Assembly: GCA_023424785.1 (NCBI GenBank)
Contig: JAFADP010000128.1
Span: 1 to 24,172, forward strand
Direction of reading: 5' to 3'
DNA length: 24,172 nucleotides
DNA from: Bacillota bacterium
GTDB taxonomy: Bacteria > Bacillota > Clostridia > Clostridiales > Clostridiaceae
The first letter of the stretch is position 1. Each line of letters starts with the position of its first letter. Under the pieces are notes generated by a model. It had not been told where the DNA came from, made no database searches, and was given only the letters and a program-made list of their open reading frames with translations. Positions 7,795-15,713 of this stretch are shown here, one piece after another. The position numbers were made by a program, and so were the translations under genes.

Positions 7795-9411
7795 TTGGGT
7801 TATACTGCATTATATAGAAAGTGGAGACCTAAAACTTTTGATGATGTTATAGGGCAAGAGCATATAACAACAACTTTAAAAAATCAAATTGATAATGATA
7901 GAATAGCTCATGCATATCTCCTTTGTGGAACTAGAGGAACAGGAAAAACATCAACAGCAAAAGTTATGGCAAAGGCTCTTAATTGTTTAAATTCTCAAGG
8001 CGGTAATCCTTGTAATGAGTGTGAAATGTGCAAAAAAATATCTAATGGATTAGCTATAGATGTAACAGAATTAGATGCAGCATCTAATAATGGTATAGAT
8101 AAAATAAGAGATATTATAGATGATACAAAATATCCTCCACAAGAAGGAAGATATAAGATATACATAATGGATGAGGTTCATATGCTTTCAATGGGAGCAG
8201 TTAATGCTTTTTTAAAGACATTAGAGGAACCTCCAGCTAATGTGGTATTTATATTAGCAACAACAGATCCACAAAAGTTACCAGTAACTATATTATCTAG
8301 ATGTCAAAGATTTGATTTTAAAAGAATAAGTTTAAAAGACATAACTGATAGATTAAGAAAGATAGTTACAGCTCAAGGGGTATTTGCTGATGATAAAAGT
8401 TTAGACTTAATTGCAAGAGTTTCAGATGGTGCAATGAGAGACTCATTAAGTATTCTTGATCAAGCAATTTCTATGGGAGATGGAGGAGTAAATTATGATG
8501 AATTAGTAGAAATGCTAGGTTTAGTAACTAATGAGTATTTATTTGACTTTACCTCTTCAGTTATAGAAAAAGATGTAGAAAAAGTAATGATCGTAATAGA
8601 GAAAATGGTGTTTGCAGGTAAGGATATAAATATTTTTATAAAAGATTTAGTGCTTCATTTTAGAAACCTGCTTATGCTTAAGGTAACAAATAATCCAGAA
8701 GAAGTATTAGATATGTCATTAGAAAATATAAAACTTATTCAAGAGCAAAGCGAAAGAATAAGAGTAGAAGAAATAATGAGAGATATAAGAATACTTCAAG
8801 AAGCTGAGGGAAATGCTAAACTTAGCAAACAAGCAAGATTATATCTTGAATTAGCAGCTATAAAAATGTGCAAAATAGAATATGATACTTCTAAAGAAGT
8901 TATTCTATCTAGAATAAATAGATTAGAAGAAGCAATTAAGAGTGGAGAAATAAAAATTTCTTCAAATAGATCATCTAAAAATATAGATGAAAAAAATAAT
9001 GTTAATAGAAGCAAATCTTCAAATCAAAGACAAACTAGTGCATCTTCTAAAGCTTCATCTGCTAATAGTGGTAATAGTAATATAAGTGATGTTCAAAGAG
9101 CTTGGAAGGATATTTTAGAAGCATTTAAGGCAAGAAGAGCAATGATAATTTTTGCTTCCATTGTTACAGGAAAGGTAGTTGACTTTACTGATAGAGTAGT
9201 AACAATAAAATATGAAAAAGATTATTCTTTCAATAAGGATAGAATGGAAAAAGCAGAGAATATAAAAATTATAAATGAAGTTTTTTCAGAAATTCTTAAA
9301 GATGATATAAAGGTAAGATTTATTGTGGAGAATGAATCTTCACAAAAGAGTGCAGAAGATGTATTGTTAGAAACAATAGGGAATGACTCTTTGGAAATAT
9401 TTGATGAATAG
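7795..9411 (+). CDS. dnaX: DNA polymerase III subunits gamma/tau
   Basis: Clamp-loader ATPase that loads the sliding clamp. The start is best placed at TTG 7795 (538 residues, beginning GYTALYRKWRP), because GAGGTG at 7783-7788 is a well-spaced ribosome binding site for it; the in-frame GTG at 7786 lies inside that site. From this start, Walker A GTRGTGKT is at 45-52, the zinc module has Cys64, 73, 76 and 79, Walker B DEVH is at 126-129, and SRC with the arginine finger follows ILSRCQRF. Domain III ends near residue 380. A Ser/Asn-rich linker (about 390-430) precedes a C-terminal domain. An A7 tract at the domain III/linker border may allow a short form. It heads dnaX-ybaB-recR. Confidence 0.96.
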   Translation: MGYTALYRKWRPKTFDDVIGQEHITTTLKNQIDNDRIAHAYLLCGTRGTGKTSTAKVMAKALNCLNSQGGNPCNECEMCKKISNGLAIDVTELDAASNNGIDKIRDIIDDTKYPPQEGRYKIYIMDEVHMLSMGAVNAFLKTLEEPPANVVFILATTDPQKLPVTILSRCQRFDFKRISLKDITDRLRKIVTAQGVFADDKSLDLIARVSDGAMRDSLSILDQAISMGDGGVNYDELVEMLGLVTNEYLFDFTSSVIEKDVEKVMIVIEKMVFAGKDINIFIKDLVLHFRNLLMLKVTNNPEEVLDMSLENIKLIQEQSERIRVEEIMRDIRILQEAEGNAKLSKQARLYLELAAIKMCKIEYDTSKEVILSRINRLEEAIKSGEIKISSNRSSKNIDEKNNVNRSKSSNQRQTSASSKASSANSGNSNISDVQRAWKDILEAFKARRAMIIFASIVTGKVVDFTDRVVTIKYEKDYSFNKDRMEKAENIKIINEVFSEILKDDIKVRFIVENESSQKSAEDVLLETIGNDSLEIFDE

Positions 9412-9475
9412 AGATAGAATTGTTACAGAAAATATTATATAATAAAAACAATATGAATATAAGGAGGAATTATTT

Positions 9476-9820
9476 ATGGCAAGAGGTGGATTTCCAGGTG
9501 GCTTCGGCGGAGGAAATATGAATAATTTAATGAAGCAAGCTCAAGCTATGCAAAAGAAAATGGAAGAGATGCAAAAGCAAATAGAAGCATCTGAATTTGA
9601 AGCATCAGTTGGTGGTGGAGCTGTTTCAGTAAAGGTTAATGGTAAAAAAGAAGTATTAGGAATTAACATAAAGCCTGAAGTAGTAGATGCTGATGATGTA
9701 GAAATGCTAGAAGACTTAGTTCTTAGTGCAGTTAATGAAGCTTTAAGAAAAGCTGATGAAGAAACTGCTAATAAGATGGGTAAATTAACAGGTGGAATGA
9801 ATATTCCTGGATTATTTTAA
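9476..9820 (+). CDS. ybaB: YbaB/EbfC family nucleoid-associated protein
   Basis: A 114-residue DNA-binding dimer of the YbaB/EbfC family, almost always between dnaX and recR in bacteria. The Gly-rich N-terminus (GGFPGGFGGGNM) leads into a Met/Gln-rich helix (NNLMKQAQAMQKKMEEMQ, about 17-34). Then comes the conserved core VGGGAVSVKVNGKKEVLGI and the acidic helix with a family-typical EDLVLSAVNEAL segment. AAGGAGG lies 7-8 bases before the ATG. It is co-transcribed with dnaX, 64 bases apart. Its precise role is not settled in the family; links to nucleoid structure and to RecR have been proposed. Confidence 0.95.
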   Translation: MARGGFPGGFGGGNMNNLMKQAQAMQKKMEEMQKQIEASEFEASVGGGAVSVKVNGKKEVLGINIKPEVVDADDVEMLEDLVLSAVNEALRKADEETANKMGKLTGGMNIPGLF

Positions 9821-9833
9821 TAAATTTTATTTT

Positions 9834-9872
9834 AAGCATACAGGATTTATTTAATTCCTGTATGCTTTCTTA
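9834..9872 (+). terminator. Hairpin terminator/attenuator between ybaB and recR
   Basis: AAGCATACAGGA (9834-9845) and TCCTGTATGCTT (9856-9867) form a perfect 12-bp stem with a 10-base loop, followed by a broken T run (TCTTATATTT). The weak tract and the short distance to recR suggest partial termination, which would lower recR relative to dnaX-ybaB. Confidence 0.65.
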
Positions 9873-9897
9873 TATTTAAATGAAAGGAAAGATATAA

Positions 9898-10494
9898 ATG
9901 GACTTTTATCCAGTAGCTATAGAGAAATTAATTGAGGAGTTTGCTAAGCTTCCAGGTATAGGGCAAAAGACTGCTCAAAGATTAGCACTTCATATATTGA
10001 ATTTACCAGGAGATGAAGTGAGAGAATTTGCAGACGCATTAGTAAAGGCAAGAGGAACTATAAAATATTGTTCAGTATGTGGTAATTTTACAGATAAAGA
10101 TCCATGTTCAATATGTGGAAATCCTAATAGAGATAAAAGTATAATATGTGTACTTGAACAACCTAAAGATATAATAACTATAGAAAAGGTTAAAGAATAT
10201 AACGGGCTTTATCATATATTACATGGAAATCTTTCACCTATGCAAGGTAGAGGACCTCAAGATATAAGAATAAGAGAACTTGTATCTAGAATGAATGAAG
10301 ATGTAAAAGAAGTAATAGTTGCAACAAATCCAAATATAGAAGGTGAAGCAACAGCTATGTATATAGCAAAAATTCTAAAACCTTTAGATGTTAAGGTTAC
10401 TAGAATTGCAGCTGGAGTTCCTGTTGGAGGAGATTTAGAATATGCAGATGAAGTAACATTATCCAAAGCATTAGAAGGAAGAGTTGAAATTTAA
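9898..10494 (+). CDS. recR: Recombination protein RecR
   Basis: RecR acts with RecO (and RecF) to load RecA at single-stranded gaps. The 198 residues have the standard order: a helix-hairpin-helix LPGIGQKTAQRLA at 18-30, a C4 zinc finger with Cys58, 61, 70 and 73, then a Toprim domain beginning at IICVLEQPKD (82-91). The C-terminal end carries the RIAAGVPVGGDLEYAD segment typical of RecR. AAAGGA precedes ATG 9898. It is third in the dnaX-ybaB-recR group, separated by a hairpin that may attenuate transcription. Confidence 0.97.
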   Translation: MDFYPVAIEKLIEEFAKLPGIGQKTAQRLALHILNLPGDEVREFADALVKARGTIKYCSVCGNFTDKDPCSICGNPNRDKSIICVLEQPKDIITIEKVKEYNGLYHILHGNLSPMQGRGPQDIRIRELVSRMNEDVKEVIVATNPNIEGEATAMYIAKILKPLDVKVTRIAAGVPVGGDLEYADEVTLSKALEGRVEI

Positions 10495-10574
10495 ATAATT
10501 TACTAATAAATACACCCTCTAAAAAATTAATACAATAATTTATAAAAACATGAATAAAATAGTAATTTTTGTAA

Positions 10575-10580
10575 TATAAT
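10575..10580 (+). promoter_or_regulatory. Possible -10 element before the yaaL-like gene
   Basis: TATAAT at 10575-10580, about 45 bases before the next gene, in a 125-base gap after recR. No good -35 is present at 17 bases (TGAATA at 18 bases is weak), so either an activator or another sigma factor is needed, or expression comes from readthrough. Confidence 0.3.
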
Positions 10581-10619
10581 GTATATAGCAGCTTGAATTT
10601 TTATTTTGGAGGGTAGTAT

Positions 10620-10892
10620 ATGGGTATGATTAATTTTGTAAGAAGTTCAAAGGAAGATAATAATAAAGAAGAGGATGATATAATTAGGGCTATTGAAAAT
10701 ACTAAAATAGAAATGGAAGTAGCAAGAAACATATTTAATAGTTGTGATGATGATAATCTTATTGAGATGGCAATTTATTCTGAAGAAGTTGCAAAAAGAA
10801 GATTTGAATACTTATTGTGCTTAGCAAAAAAAAGGGGTATGATAGCTAGTAAAGAATATATTTTATGTAAGTGTTTAACAGCATGTGAGTAA
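10620..10892 (+). CDS. DUF2508 (YaaL-like) protein
   Basis: A 90-residue soluble, mostly helical protein of unknown function. Its assignment to the YaaL/DUF2508 family rests on three points: position between recR and bofA as in Bacillus, size, and a charged helix followed by a segment with spaced Tyr/Cys/Lys near the C-terminus (YLLCLAKKRG, YILCKCL). Three cysteines in the last 25 residues are notable, but there is no complete metal motif. ATG 10620 follows GGAGGG at 10608-10613, six bases away; a second ATG at 10626 is possible. bofA follows after 29 bases. Confidence 0.7.
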   Translation: MGMINFVRSSKEDNNKEEDDIIRAIENTKIEMEVARNIFNSCDDDNLIEMAIYSEEVAKRRFEYLLCLAKKRGMIASKEYILCKCLTACE

Positions 10893-10921
10893 AATATGTA
10901 TTTTTACTAAGGAGTGATAAA

Positions 10922-11191
10922 ATGGATACTTTATTACAATCACAAAATATAAAGCTTATAATATATGGACTTATAGGTATAGTAATATTATATTTTGTTC
11001 TTAAATTATTAAAATTACCTTTTAAAATGCTTATAAATGGTATATTGGGGGTTATCTTATTATATGTTGCAAACTTAATTGGAGCTAACTATGGAGTAAC
11101 TGTAGGAATAAATATAGTTACTGCATTAATTGCTGGAATATTAGGAATTCCGGGAGTAATAGCTTTATTTATATTTCAGTTGTTTATTTAA
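10922..11191 (+). CDS. bofA: Pro-sigma-K processing inhibitor BofA family protein
   Basis: A small (89-residue) membrane protein. In Bacillus BofA holds back the SpoIVFB protease that activates sigma-K in the mother cell. Two or three hydrophobic stretches are visible (about 12-30, 35-52 and 61-88), with the family pattern NGILGVILLYVANLIG and GILGIPGVIALFIFQL at the C-terminus. AAGGAGTG sits right before the ATG. Gene order recR-yaaL-bofA matches Bacillus and supports the call. The protein signals a spore former, but the window does not show whether the SpoIVFB partner exists in this genome. Confidence 0.88.
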   Translation: MDTLLQSQNIKLIIYGLIGIVILYFVLKLLKLPFKMLINGILGVILLYVANLIGANYGVTVGINIVTALIAGILGIPGVIALFIFQLFI

Positions 11192-11201
11192 TTTAAATTT
11201 T

Positions 11202-11228
11202 GAGGTGGTATTTATCACCTCTTTTTTG
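11202..11228 (+). terminator. Intrinsic terminator after bofA
   Basis: GAGGTG (11202-11207) pairs with CACCTC (11216-11221) across an 8-base loop and runs into TTTTTTG. It closes the replication/recombination block. Confidence 0.85.
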
Positions 11229-11239
11229 TTTCATGAATT

Positions 11240-11279
11240 TAAGAAAAATCTAAGAAATTTATAGAGATATTATTAAGAA
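11240..11279 (+). promoter_or_regulatory. TAAGAA repeats and -10 before the ABC operon
   Basis: TAAGAA occurs at 11240-11245, 11251-11256 and 11274-11279; the first two are 11 bases (one helix turn) apart. A TATTAT at 11268-11273 could be a -10, and no consensus -35 is present 16-18 bases upstream, where the repeat pair lies. This is the layout expected of a promoter activated by an OmpR-type response regulator. No regulator gene is in the window, so this is inference. Confidence 0.35.
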
Positions 11280-11321
11280 TTACCTTTTAGTATAAAAGTA
11301 TAAAAACTAGGAGGGAAAATA

Positions 11322-12236
11322 ATGAATGTTTTAGAAGTAAGGGGTCTAAAGAAGAAATTGGGTAAAAGAGAAATTATAAAAGGAATAGATTTCTCAGTTA
11401 AAGAAGGGGAAATATTCGGTTTCTTAGGGCCTAATGGTGCTGGTAAGACTACTACTATAAGAATGTTGGTAGGATTAATATCATCAGATAGTGGTGAAGT
11501 TATTATATGTGGTAAGAGTCTAAAGCATAATAAGGAAGAAGCACTTAAGGATGTAGGTGCTGTAGTAGAAAATCCTGAGTTATATAAATATTTATCAGGA
11601 AGAGAAAATTTAATGCAAATTGCTAGGATTAGAAGAGTTTCCAAAACAGAGGTAGAAGAATTAATTAAACTAGTAGGTCTTGAGGATAGAATAGATGATA
11701 AGGTAAGAAAGTACTCATTAGGTATGAAGCAAAGATTAGGTTTAGCAGCAGCACTTATTGGAAATCCTAAGTTATTAATATTAGATGAGCCTACAAATGG
11801 TCTTGACCCATCAGGAATAATTGACTTTAGAGAGATTGTAAAGAAGGCAGCAAAAGAAAGGGGTATGGCAGTATTTATATCATCTCATATATTAAGTGAA
11901 GTACAGAATCTTTGTGATAGGGTTGCATTTACAAATGGTGGGGTAATTCAATCTATTGAAGATATTCATAGTAATACTATGAGTACAGAACTTGAAAGTT
12001 TAACATTAATAATATCAAGTAATAAAAATGAAGCAATAAAAATAATAAACAATATAGATTTTGTAAATTCAGCAAAAGTTATAGATGAAGAAATTCATTT
12101 AATAATTAAATGTGGTAAAATTTCTGATTTACTAAAAGAGCTTTTAAATAAAAATATTGCAATTGAAGAGATCTTTAGAAATAGAAAAGGTCTTGAACAA
12201 AGATATATGGAGCTTGTAGAAGGAGGAGTAAGGTAA
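11322..12236 (+). CDS. ABC transporter ATP-binding protein
   Basis: The 304-residue cytoplasmic ATPase of a two-gene ABC exporter. Walker A GPNGAGKT is at 36-43, the signature is YSLGMKQRLG at 131-140 (LSxGM type, as in BcrA/CcmA-like ATPases), Walker B LLILDEPTNGLDP is at 151-163, and the H-loop lies in ISSHILSEVQ. About 90 residues after the catalytic core form the C-terminal extension common to the antibiotic-transport (DRA) subfamily. AGGAGGG precedes ATG 11322. The stop overlaps the permease ATG by one base (TAATG), so the two are coupled. The substrate is unknown; lantibiotic or bacitracin-type peptide export/self-protection is one possibility. Confidence 0.93.
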   Translation: MNVLEVRGLKKKLGKREIIKGIDFSVKEGEIFGFLGPNGAGKTTTIRMLVGLISSDSGEVIICGKSLKHNKEEALKDVGAVVENPELYKYLSGRENLMQIARIRRVSKTEVEELIKLVGLEDRIDDKVRKYSLGMKQRLGLAAALIGNPKLLILDEPTNGLDPSGIIDFREIVKKAAKERGMAVFISSHILSEVQNLCDRVAFTNGGVIQSIEDIHSNTMSTELESLTLIISSNKNEAIKIINNIDFVNSAKVIDEEIHLIIKCGKISDLLKELLNKNIAIEEIFRNRKGLEQRYMELVEGGVR

Positions 12237-13447
12237 TGATATTCACATTAATAAAGAATGAATTTATAAAGATATTTAGGAGAGGAAAGACATGGGTAGT
12301 ATTTGGGTTGTTTGCTATAACAATATTAGGAATGGGATATGTATCTTATAAGGATTCTGAACATATAAAAAAGTGGAACTCTCCAGAATATCAAATAGAG
12401 AGTTATGAAGATGAGATAACATGGCTTAAGCAAAATATTGAAGAAGCAAAGAATTCTAATGATGAATGGGAAAAAGAAAATATAACATATTATGAACAAA
12501 GTATAAAAGAATGTGAAGAAAATATTAATAGAGCAAAAGAAGCACTAAAAAATCAAGATAATCCCAAAGCATGGAGAGAACAGCTAGAAGAAGAAAGAAA
12601 TTCACTAAAAAAAGATATTAATGATAAGTCTATACCTGATAGTTCAAAGACTTATATGAAAGAAAGATTAGAAGAAATAAATATATATTTAGATGAAAAT
12701 ATGGAACCAATAGAATTATGGGAATTTAACGCTATCAACTATGGAATATCATTTATTAGAACAATTGGGATGTTAATATTAGCAGCTGGAATAGCAGTAT
12801 TTATGAGTGATATAGTCTCAGGAGAGTCTACCCCTCCAACATTAAAATTTCTTTTAGTACAACCTATATCTAGAGCGAAGGTGATACTTTCAAAGTTTAT
12901 TGCAGTTACAACAACAGTTATCCTTATGATTGGAGGATTAGAGATAATAACAATTGGAGTAATTGGAGTATTCACAGGATTTGATGCAGCAAAAATGCCT
13001 CAAAGAATACATAAATTATATGAATGGAATTCTACAAATGGAGTAACAGAGTTAACTGAAGTTGCAAATAGCGGAATATTAACCAATAGGGGAATGTATT
13101 TATTAGAAAGTCTTGGTATACAAATTTTATTTATAGTAGCATGTTGTGCATTTATATTCCTTATATCAGCATTATTTAAAAGTAGTATGATAACTATGGC
13201 AATATCCGTTATGTTATGTGTAGGCGTAACTATGCTTTCAGAAGTGTCAGAAACAATAAGGAAAGTATCTAAGTATATCTTTTTATCATATGGAGATAGT
13301 ACCTCTTTAGTAGACGGAAGTATAGCACAATATTATGGTAGTCCAGATATAACTATTGCATTTGGGATAGTTGTATTAGTAGTAACTACAGTTGTATGTT
13401 ATTTAATTTCACAATTTGTATTTAGTAAAAAAGATATATTAATTTAG
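12236..13447 (+). CDS. ABC-2 type transporter permease
   Basis: The membrane partner of the preceding ATPase, 403 residues. One hydrophobic helix lies near 18-36. Residues about 37-160 are a long polar, Glu/Lys-rich helical region with coiled-coil character, probably outside the membrane. Further helices lie near 172-192, 215-245, 290-312, 318-335 and 372-395. A central STPPTLKFLLVQPISRAKVILSKF segment (about 198-220) is the usual ABC-2 cytoplasmic loop that contacts the ATPase. The large domain between the first two helices is a feature of the NatB/ABC-2 exporters rather than of short BcrB-type permeases. It ends the operon before a very strong terminator. Confidence 0.88.
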   Translation: MIFTLIKNEFIKIFRRGKTWVVFGLFAITILGMGYVSYKDSEHIKKWNSPEYQIESYEDEITWLKQNIEEAKNSNDEWEKENITYYEQSIKECEENINRAKEALKNQDNPKAWREQLEEERNSLKKDINDKSIPDSSKTYMKERLEEINIYLDENMEPIELWEFNAINYGISFIRTIGMLILAAGIAVFMSDIVSGESTPPTLKFLLVQPISRAKVILSKFIAVTTTVILMIGGLEIITIGVIGVFTGFDAAKMPQRIHKLYEWNSTNGVTELTEVANSGILTNRGMYLLESLGIQILFIVACCAFIFLISALFKSSMITMAISVMLCVGVTMLSEVSETIRKVSKYIFLSYGDSTSLVDGSIAQYYGSPDITIAFGIVVLVVTTVVCYLISQFVFSKKDILI

Positions 13448-13461
13448 TAAAAGTTGAGAAA

Positions 13462-13512
13462 AATAAAAGAACTGTTTTGTAAATATTTAATTTACAAAAC
13501 AGTTCTTTTATT
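13462..13512. terminator. Strong bidirectional terminator (ABC operon / cstA)
   Basis: A perfect 22-bp stem: 13462-13483 is complementary to 13491-13512 with a 7-base loop (TATTTAA), and both outer ends are A/T-rich so it works on either strand. It separates convergent genes. Confidence 0.9.
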
Positions 13513-13528
13513 AAATGTGACCTTTATA

Positions 13529-15223
13529 TTATAGAGCTTTAGATAATTTTTGATTTGATGATTCTTTACCAAACAATTTTTTAATACCCATAATGGCTAC
13601 TACAGTACCAAGTGCAAATAATAGAAGTGCAAATACAAGTTGTAATGCATCTCCAGCTATATTAGTAGATGTAGCTGATATTAATACATTTGTTAATGAT
13701 ACTATCTTAAGGCTTAATGCAGTAAATGTAATACCAAGCATAGCAACCATAGGTAATAATAACATTATTCCATTTCTCTTTGTATGCTTTAAGAATACAG
13801 CACAAGTTATTAATGATAATGCTCCAAGAAGTTGATTAGCAGAACCAAATAATGGCCAAATATTTGAATAACCCATTTTTGCAAGTATATATGCTAATAC
13901 TAATGTAATAATAGTAGCAAAATATTTATTTGTTAATAACTTTATAAGTGGACTTTGTTTATCTTGTGGTTTATCTGAATCTGTAAAAAACTCTTGGAAT
14001 GATAAACGTCCAACACGAGCAACAGAATCTAATGAAGTTAATCCAAATGCAGATACTGCAAGTAAAATTAAAGTAGAAGAAACACTTTCTGAAATTCCTA
14101 TTTTTGCAAGGAAGGTAGAAATAGCTCCAGCAAATATTTGTGGAGGAGTTCCTTCAGGTAGTGTAGCACCACTTGCTAAGAATCCAACACATATAAGTGA
14201 AATTATTGCTAACATAACTTCCATAAGCATAGCTCCAAATGAAACTGGAAGCATATCTTTTTCATTCTTTATTTGTTTAGATGCAGTTCCAGAAGATACA
14301 AGAGAGTGGAATCCTGAAATTGCACCGCAAGCAATTGTAACAAATAATGTAGGGAATAGCATATTTCCGTTTACTTCAAAAGCAGTAAATGGAGCTAAGT
14401 TTATAGATGGATTATAAACTAAAATTCCTACTATAGCAGATACAATCATAACTACTAATAGATAACTGTTTAAATAGTCTCTTGGTTGAAGTAATGCCCA
14501 TACAGGAACTACAGAAGCTATAAATATGTAAATAAAAATACTTATATGCCAGAATTCAGTATTCATGTATAAAGGCATTGATAAGCCAAGTGCTATACAA
14601 ACAATTAAAAGAACAATTGCAACAACTGTATTAACAATCTTTTTTTGTTTTCCATACTTAAGGAATATACCAAGAAATACAGCACAAATAATAAATAATA
14701 TAGATGTAGTTGCAACAGAACCATTAGAAGTAATTATACTTCCATCTACATTAAAACCATTAAAAGTTCCTGCTACTATATCAGCGAAAGCAGCAACAAC
14801 TAAAATACAGAATAACCAACAGAAAGCAAGAAATAGTTTCTTTCCAAGTTTACCTATATAAAGTTCAATAATAATACCAATAGAGTGACCACTATTTTTT
14901 ACTGAAGCATACATAGCAGAAAAATCTTGTACTGCACCAAAGAATACACCTCCAAGTAAACACCATAAAAATACTGGTATCCAACCAAACATAGATGCTT
15001 GTATTGGACCATTTATAGGACCTGCTCCTGCTATAGAAGCAAATTGATGTCCAAATACTACATTAGCATCAGCTGGAACGTAATCAACACCATCTTCTAA
15101 TTCATAAGCAGGTGTTTTTGCTTTAGGGTCAATCCCCCAAGTTTTTGTGAGCCATTTTCCATATATTAAATAGGCAGAACCTAAAAATATAATAGCTATT
15201 ATCATCATTGTTAAACCATTCAT
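13529..15223 (-). CDS. cstA: CstA/BtsT family carbon starvation (peptide/pyruvate) transporter
   Basis: A polytopic inner-membrane permease of 564 residues. The CstA family imports peptides or pyruvate, usually under carbon limitation. The hallmark FGHQFASIAGAGPI is at residues 57-70 and GGVFFGAVQDF follows at 91-101; SGTASKQI and about 14 hydrophobic helices fill the rest. It is shorter than the E. coli proteins (about 700 residues), as in many Firmicutes. ATG 15223 is preceded by GGGGGATT. The substrate cannot be decided from sequence; some family members are pyruvate importers. Two TTGACA hexamers on the minus strand in the upstream gap are candidate -35 elements, but neither has a good -10 at 17 bases. 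Confidence 0.9.
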   Translation of the reverse strand: MNGLTMMIIAIIFLGSAYLIYGKWLTKTWGIDPKAKTPAYELEDGVDYVPADANVVFGHQFASIAGAGPINGPIQASMFGWIPVFLWCLLGGVFFGAVQDFSAMYASVKNSGHSIGIIIELYIGKLGKKLFLAFCWLFCILVVAAFADIVAGTFNGFNVDGSIITSNGSVATTSILFIICAVFLGIFLKYGKQKKIVNTVVAIVLLIVCIALGLSMPLYMNTEFWHISIFIYIFIASVVPVWALLQPRDYLNSYLLVVMIVSAIVGILVYNPSINLAPFTAFEVNGNMLFPTLFVTIACGAISGFHSLVSSGTASKQIKNEKDMLPVSFGAMLMEVMLAIISLICVGFLASGATLPEGTPPQIFAGAISTFLAKIGISESVSSTLILLAVSAFGLTSLDSVARVGRLSFQEFFTDSDKPQDKQSPLIKLLTNKYFATIITLVLAYILAKMGYSNIWPLFGSANQLLGALSLITCAVFLKHTKRNGIMLLLPMVAMLGITFTALSLKIVSLTNVLISATSTNIAGDALQLVFALLLFALGTVVAIMGIKKLFGKESSNQKLSKAL

Positions 15224-15489
15224 TTGTTAAATCCCCCTTTTGATTTTTTTTATAAACTACTGCATTGTTTAAAATTTGTCAATAGTATTTTAGTAAAAAT
15301 ATGAAATGGATAATAAATGGAATAATTAACTAATAAAATGTCAATACATAGTAAACTTATAAATTTATTTATTAGAATATTATTAGTAATAATTTATGTA
15401 ATTAAATAATAGGTATAGAAAATGTACTTGTTATGTAATTATTGTTTTATGTTATATTACTTATATAAAGATAAAAGGAGATGAGTAGT

Positions 15490-15663
15490 ATGCCAGCAGG
15501 AAATGGAGTTAATTGTGGAAGTTGTCCAGAAAAGAAATTGGGGAAGTGTTCTGGAGATGATTTAAGATGTTTATGTTATAAATGTCCAAGAAACTTAGGT
15601 CAATGTTTATGTGTTAAATATTGTAGAGAAACTGAGTCAGTATTAAATTATTATGAGGAATAA
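15490..15663 (+). CDS. Small cysteine-rich protein, function unknown
   Basis: A 57-residue protein with nine cysteines: CGSC, GKC, CLCYKC, CLC and YC arranged along residues 9-43, then an acidic tail ending NYYEE. No signal peptide or membrane helix is visible, so the cysteines should be reduced and could hold zinc or an iron-sulfur cluster. I do not recognise a named family with certainty; the CxCxxCP spacing loosely recalls small metal-binding domains such as DUF2769. The start is ATG 15490: AAAGGAG (15474-15480) is nine bases upstream, while the earlier in-frame ATG 15481 touches that site. It stands alone between cstA (opposite strand) and serA. TATATT-like -10 elements are present just upstream. 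Confidence 0.75.
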   Translation: MPAGNGVNCGSCPEKKLGKCSGDDLRCLCYKCPRNLGQCLCVKYCRETESVLNYYEE

Positions 15664-15681
15664 ATTAAATTTTTGAAAAAG

Positions 15682-15713
15682 ATATACCATTTTAGAAAGA
15701 AATGGTATATAAT
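15682..15713. repeat. 11-bp perfect inverted repeat overlapping a -10
   Basis: ATATACCATTT (15682-15692) and AAATGGTATAT (15700-15710) flank a 7-base spacer. The right arm runs into TATATAAT (15706-15713), which with TGG before it looks like an extended -10 for the serA transcript. No T tract follows on the plus strand, so it fits an operator or cruciform better than a terminator for the Cys-rich gene. Confidence 0.45.

Noticed and set aside
8032..8038. A7 run within the DnaX zinc module as a slippery site
   Set aside because: The phase is C-AAA-AAA, which does not allow re-pairing in the first codon, and truncation there would destroy the ATPase.
13529..15223. Plus-strand open frames inside cstA
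   Set aside because: They are shadows of the minus-strand membrane protein, which shows full family motifs.
15481..15489. Upstream ATG for the Cys-rich protein
   Set aside because: It touches the AAAGGAG binding site; ATG 15490 is correctly spaced.
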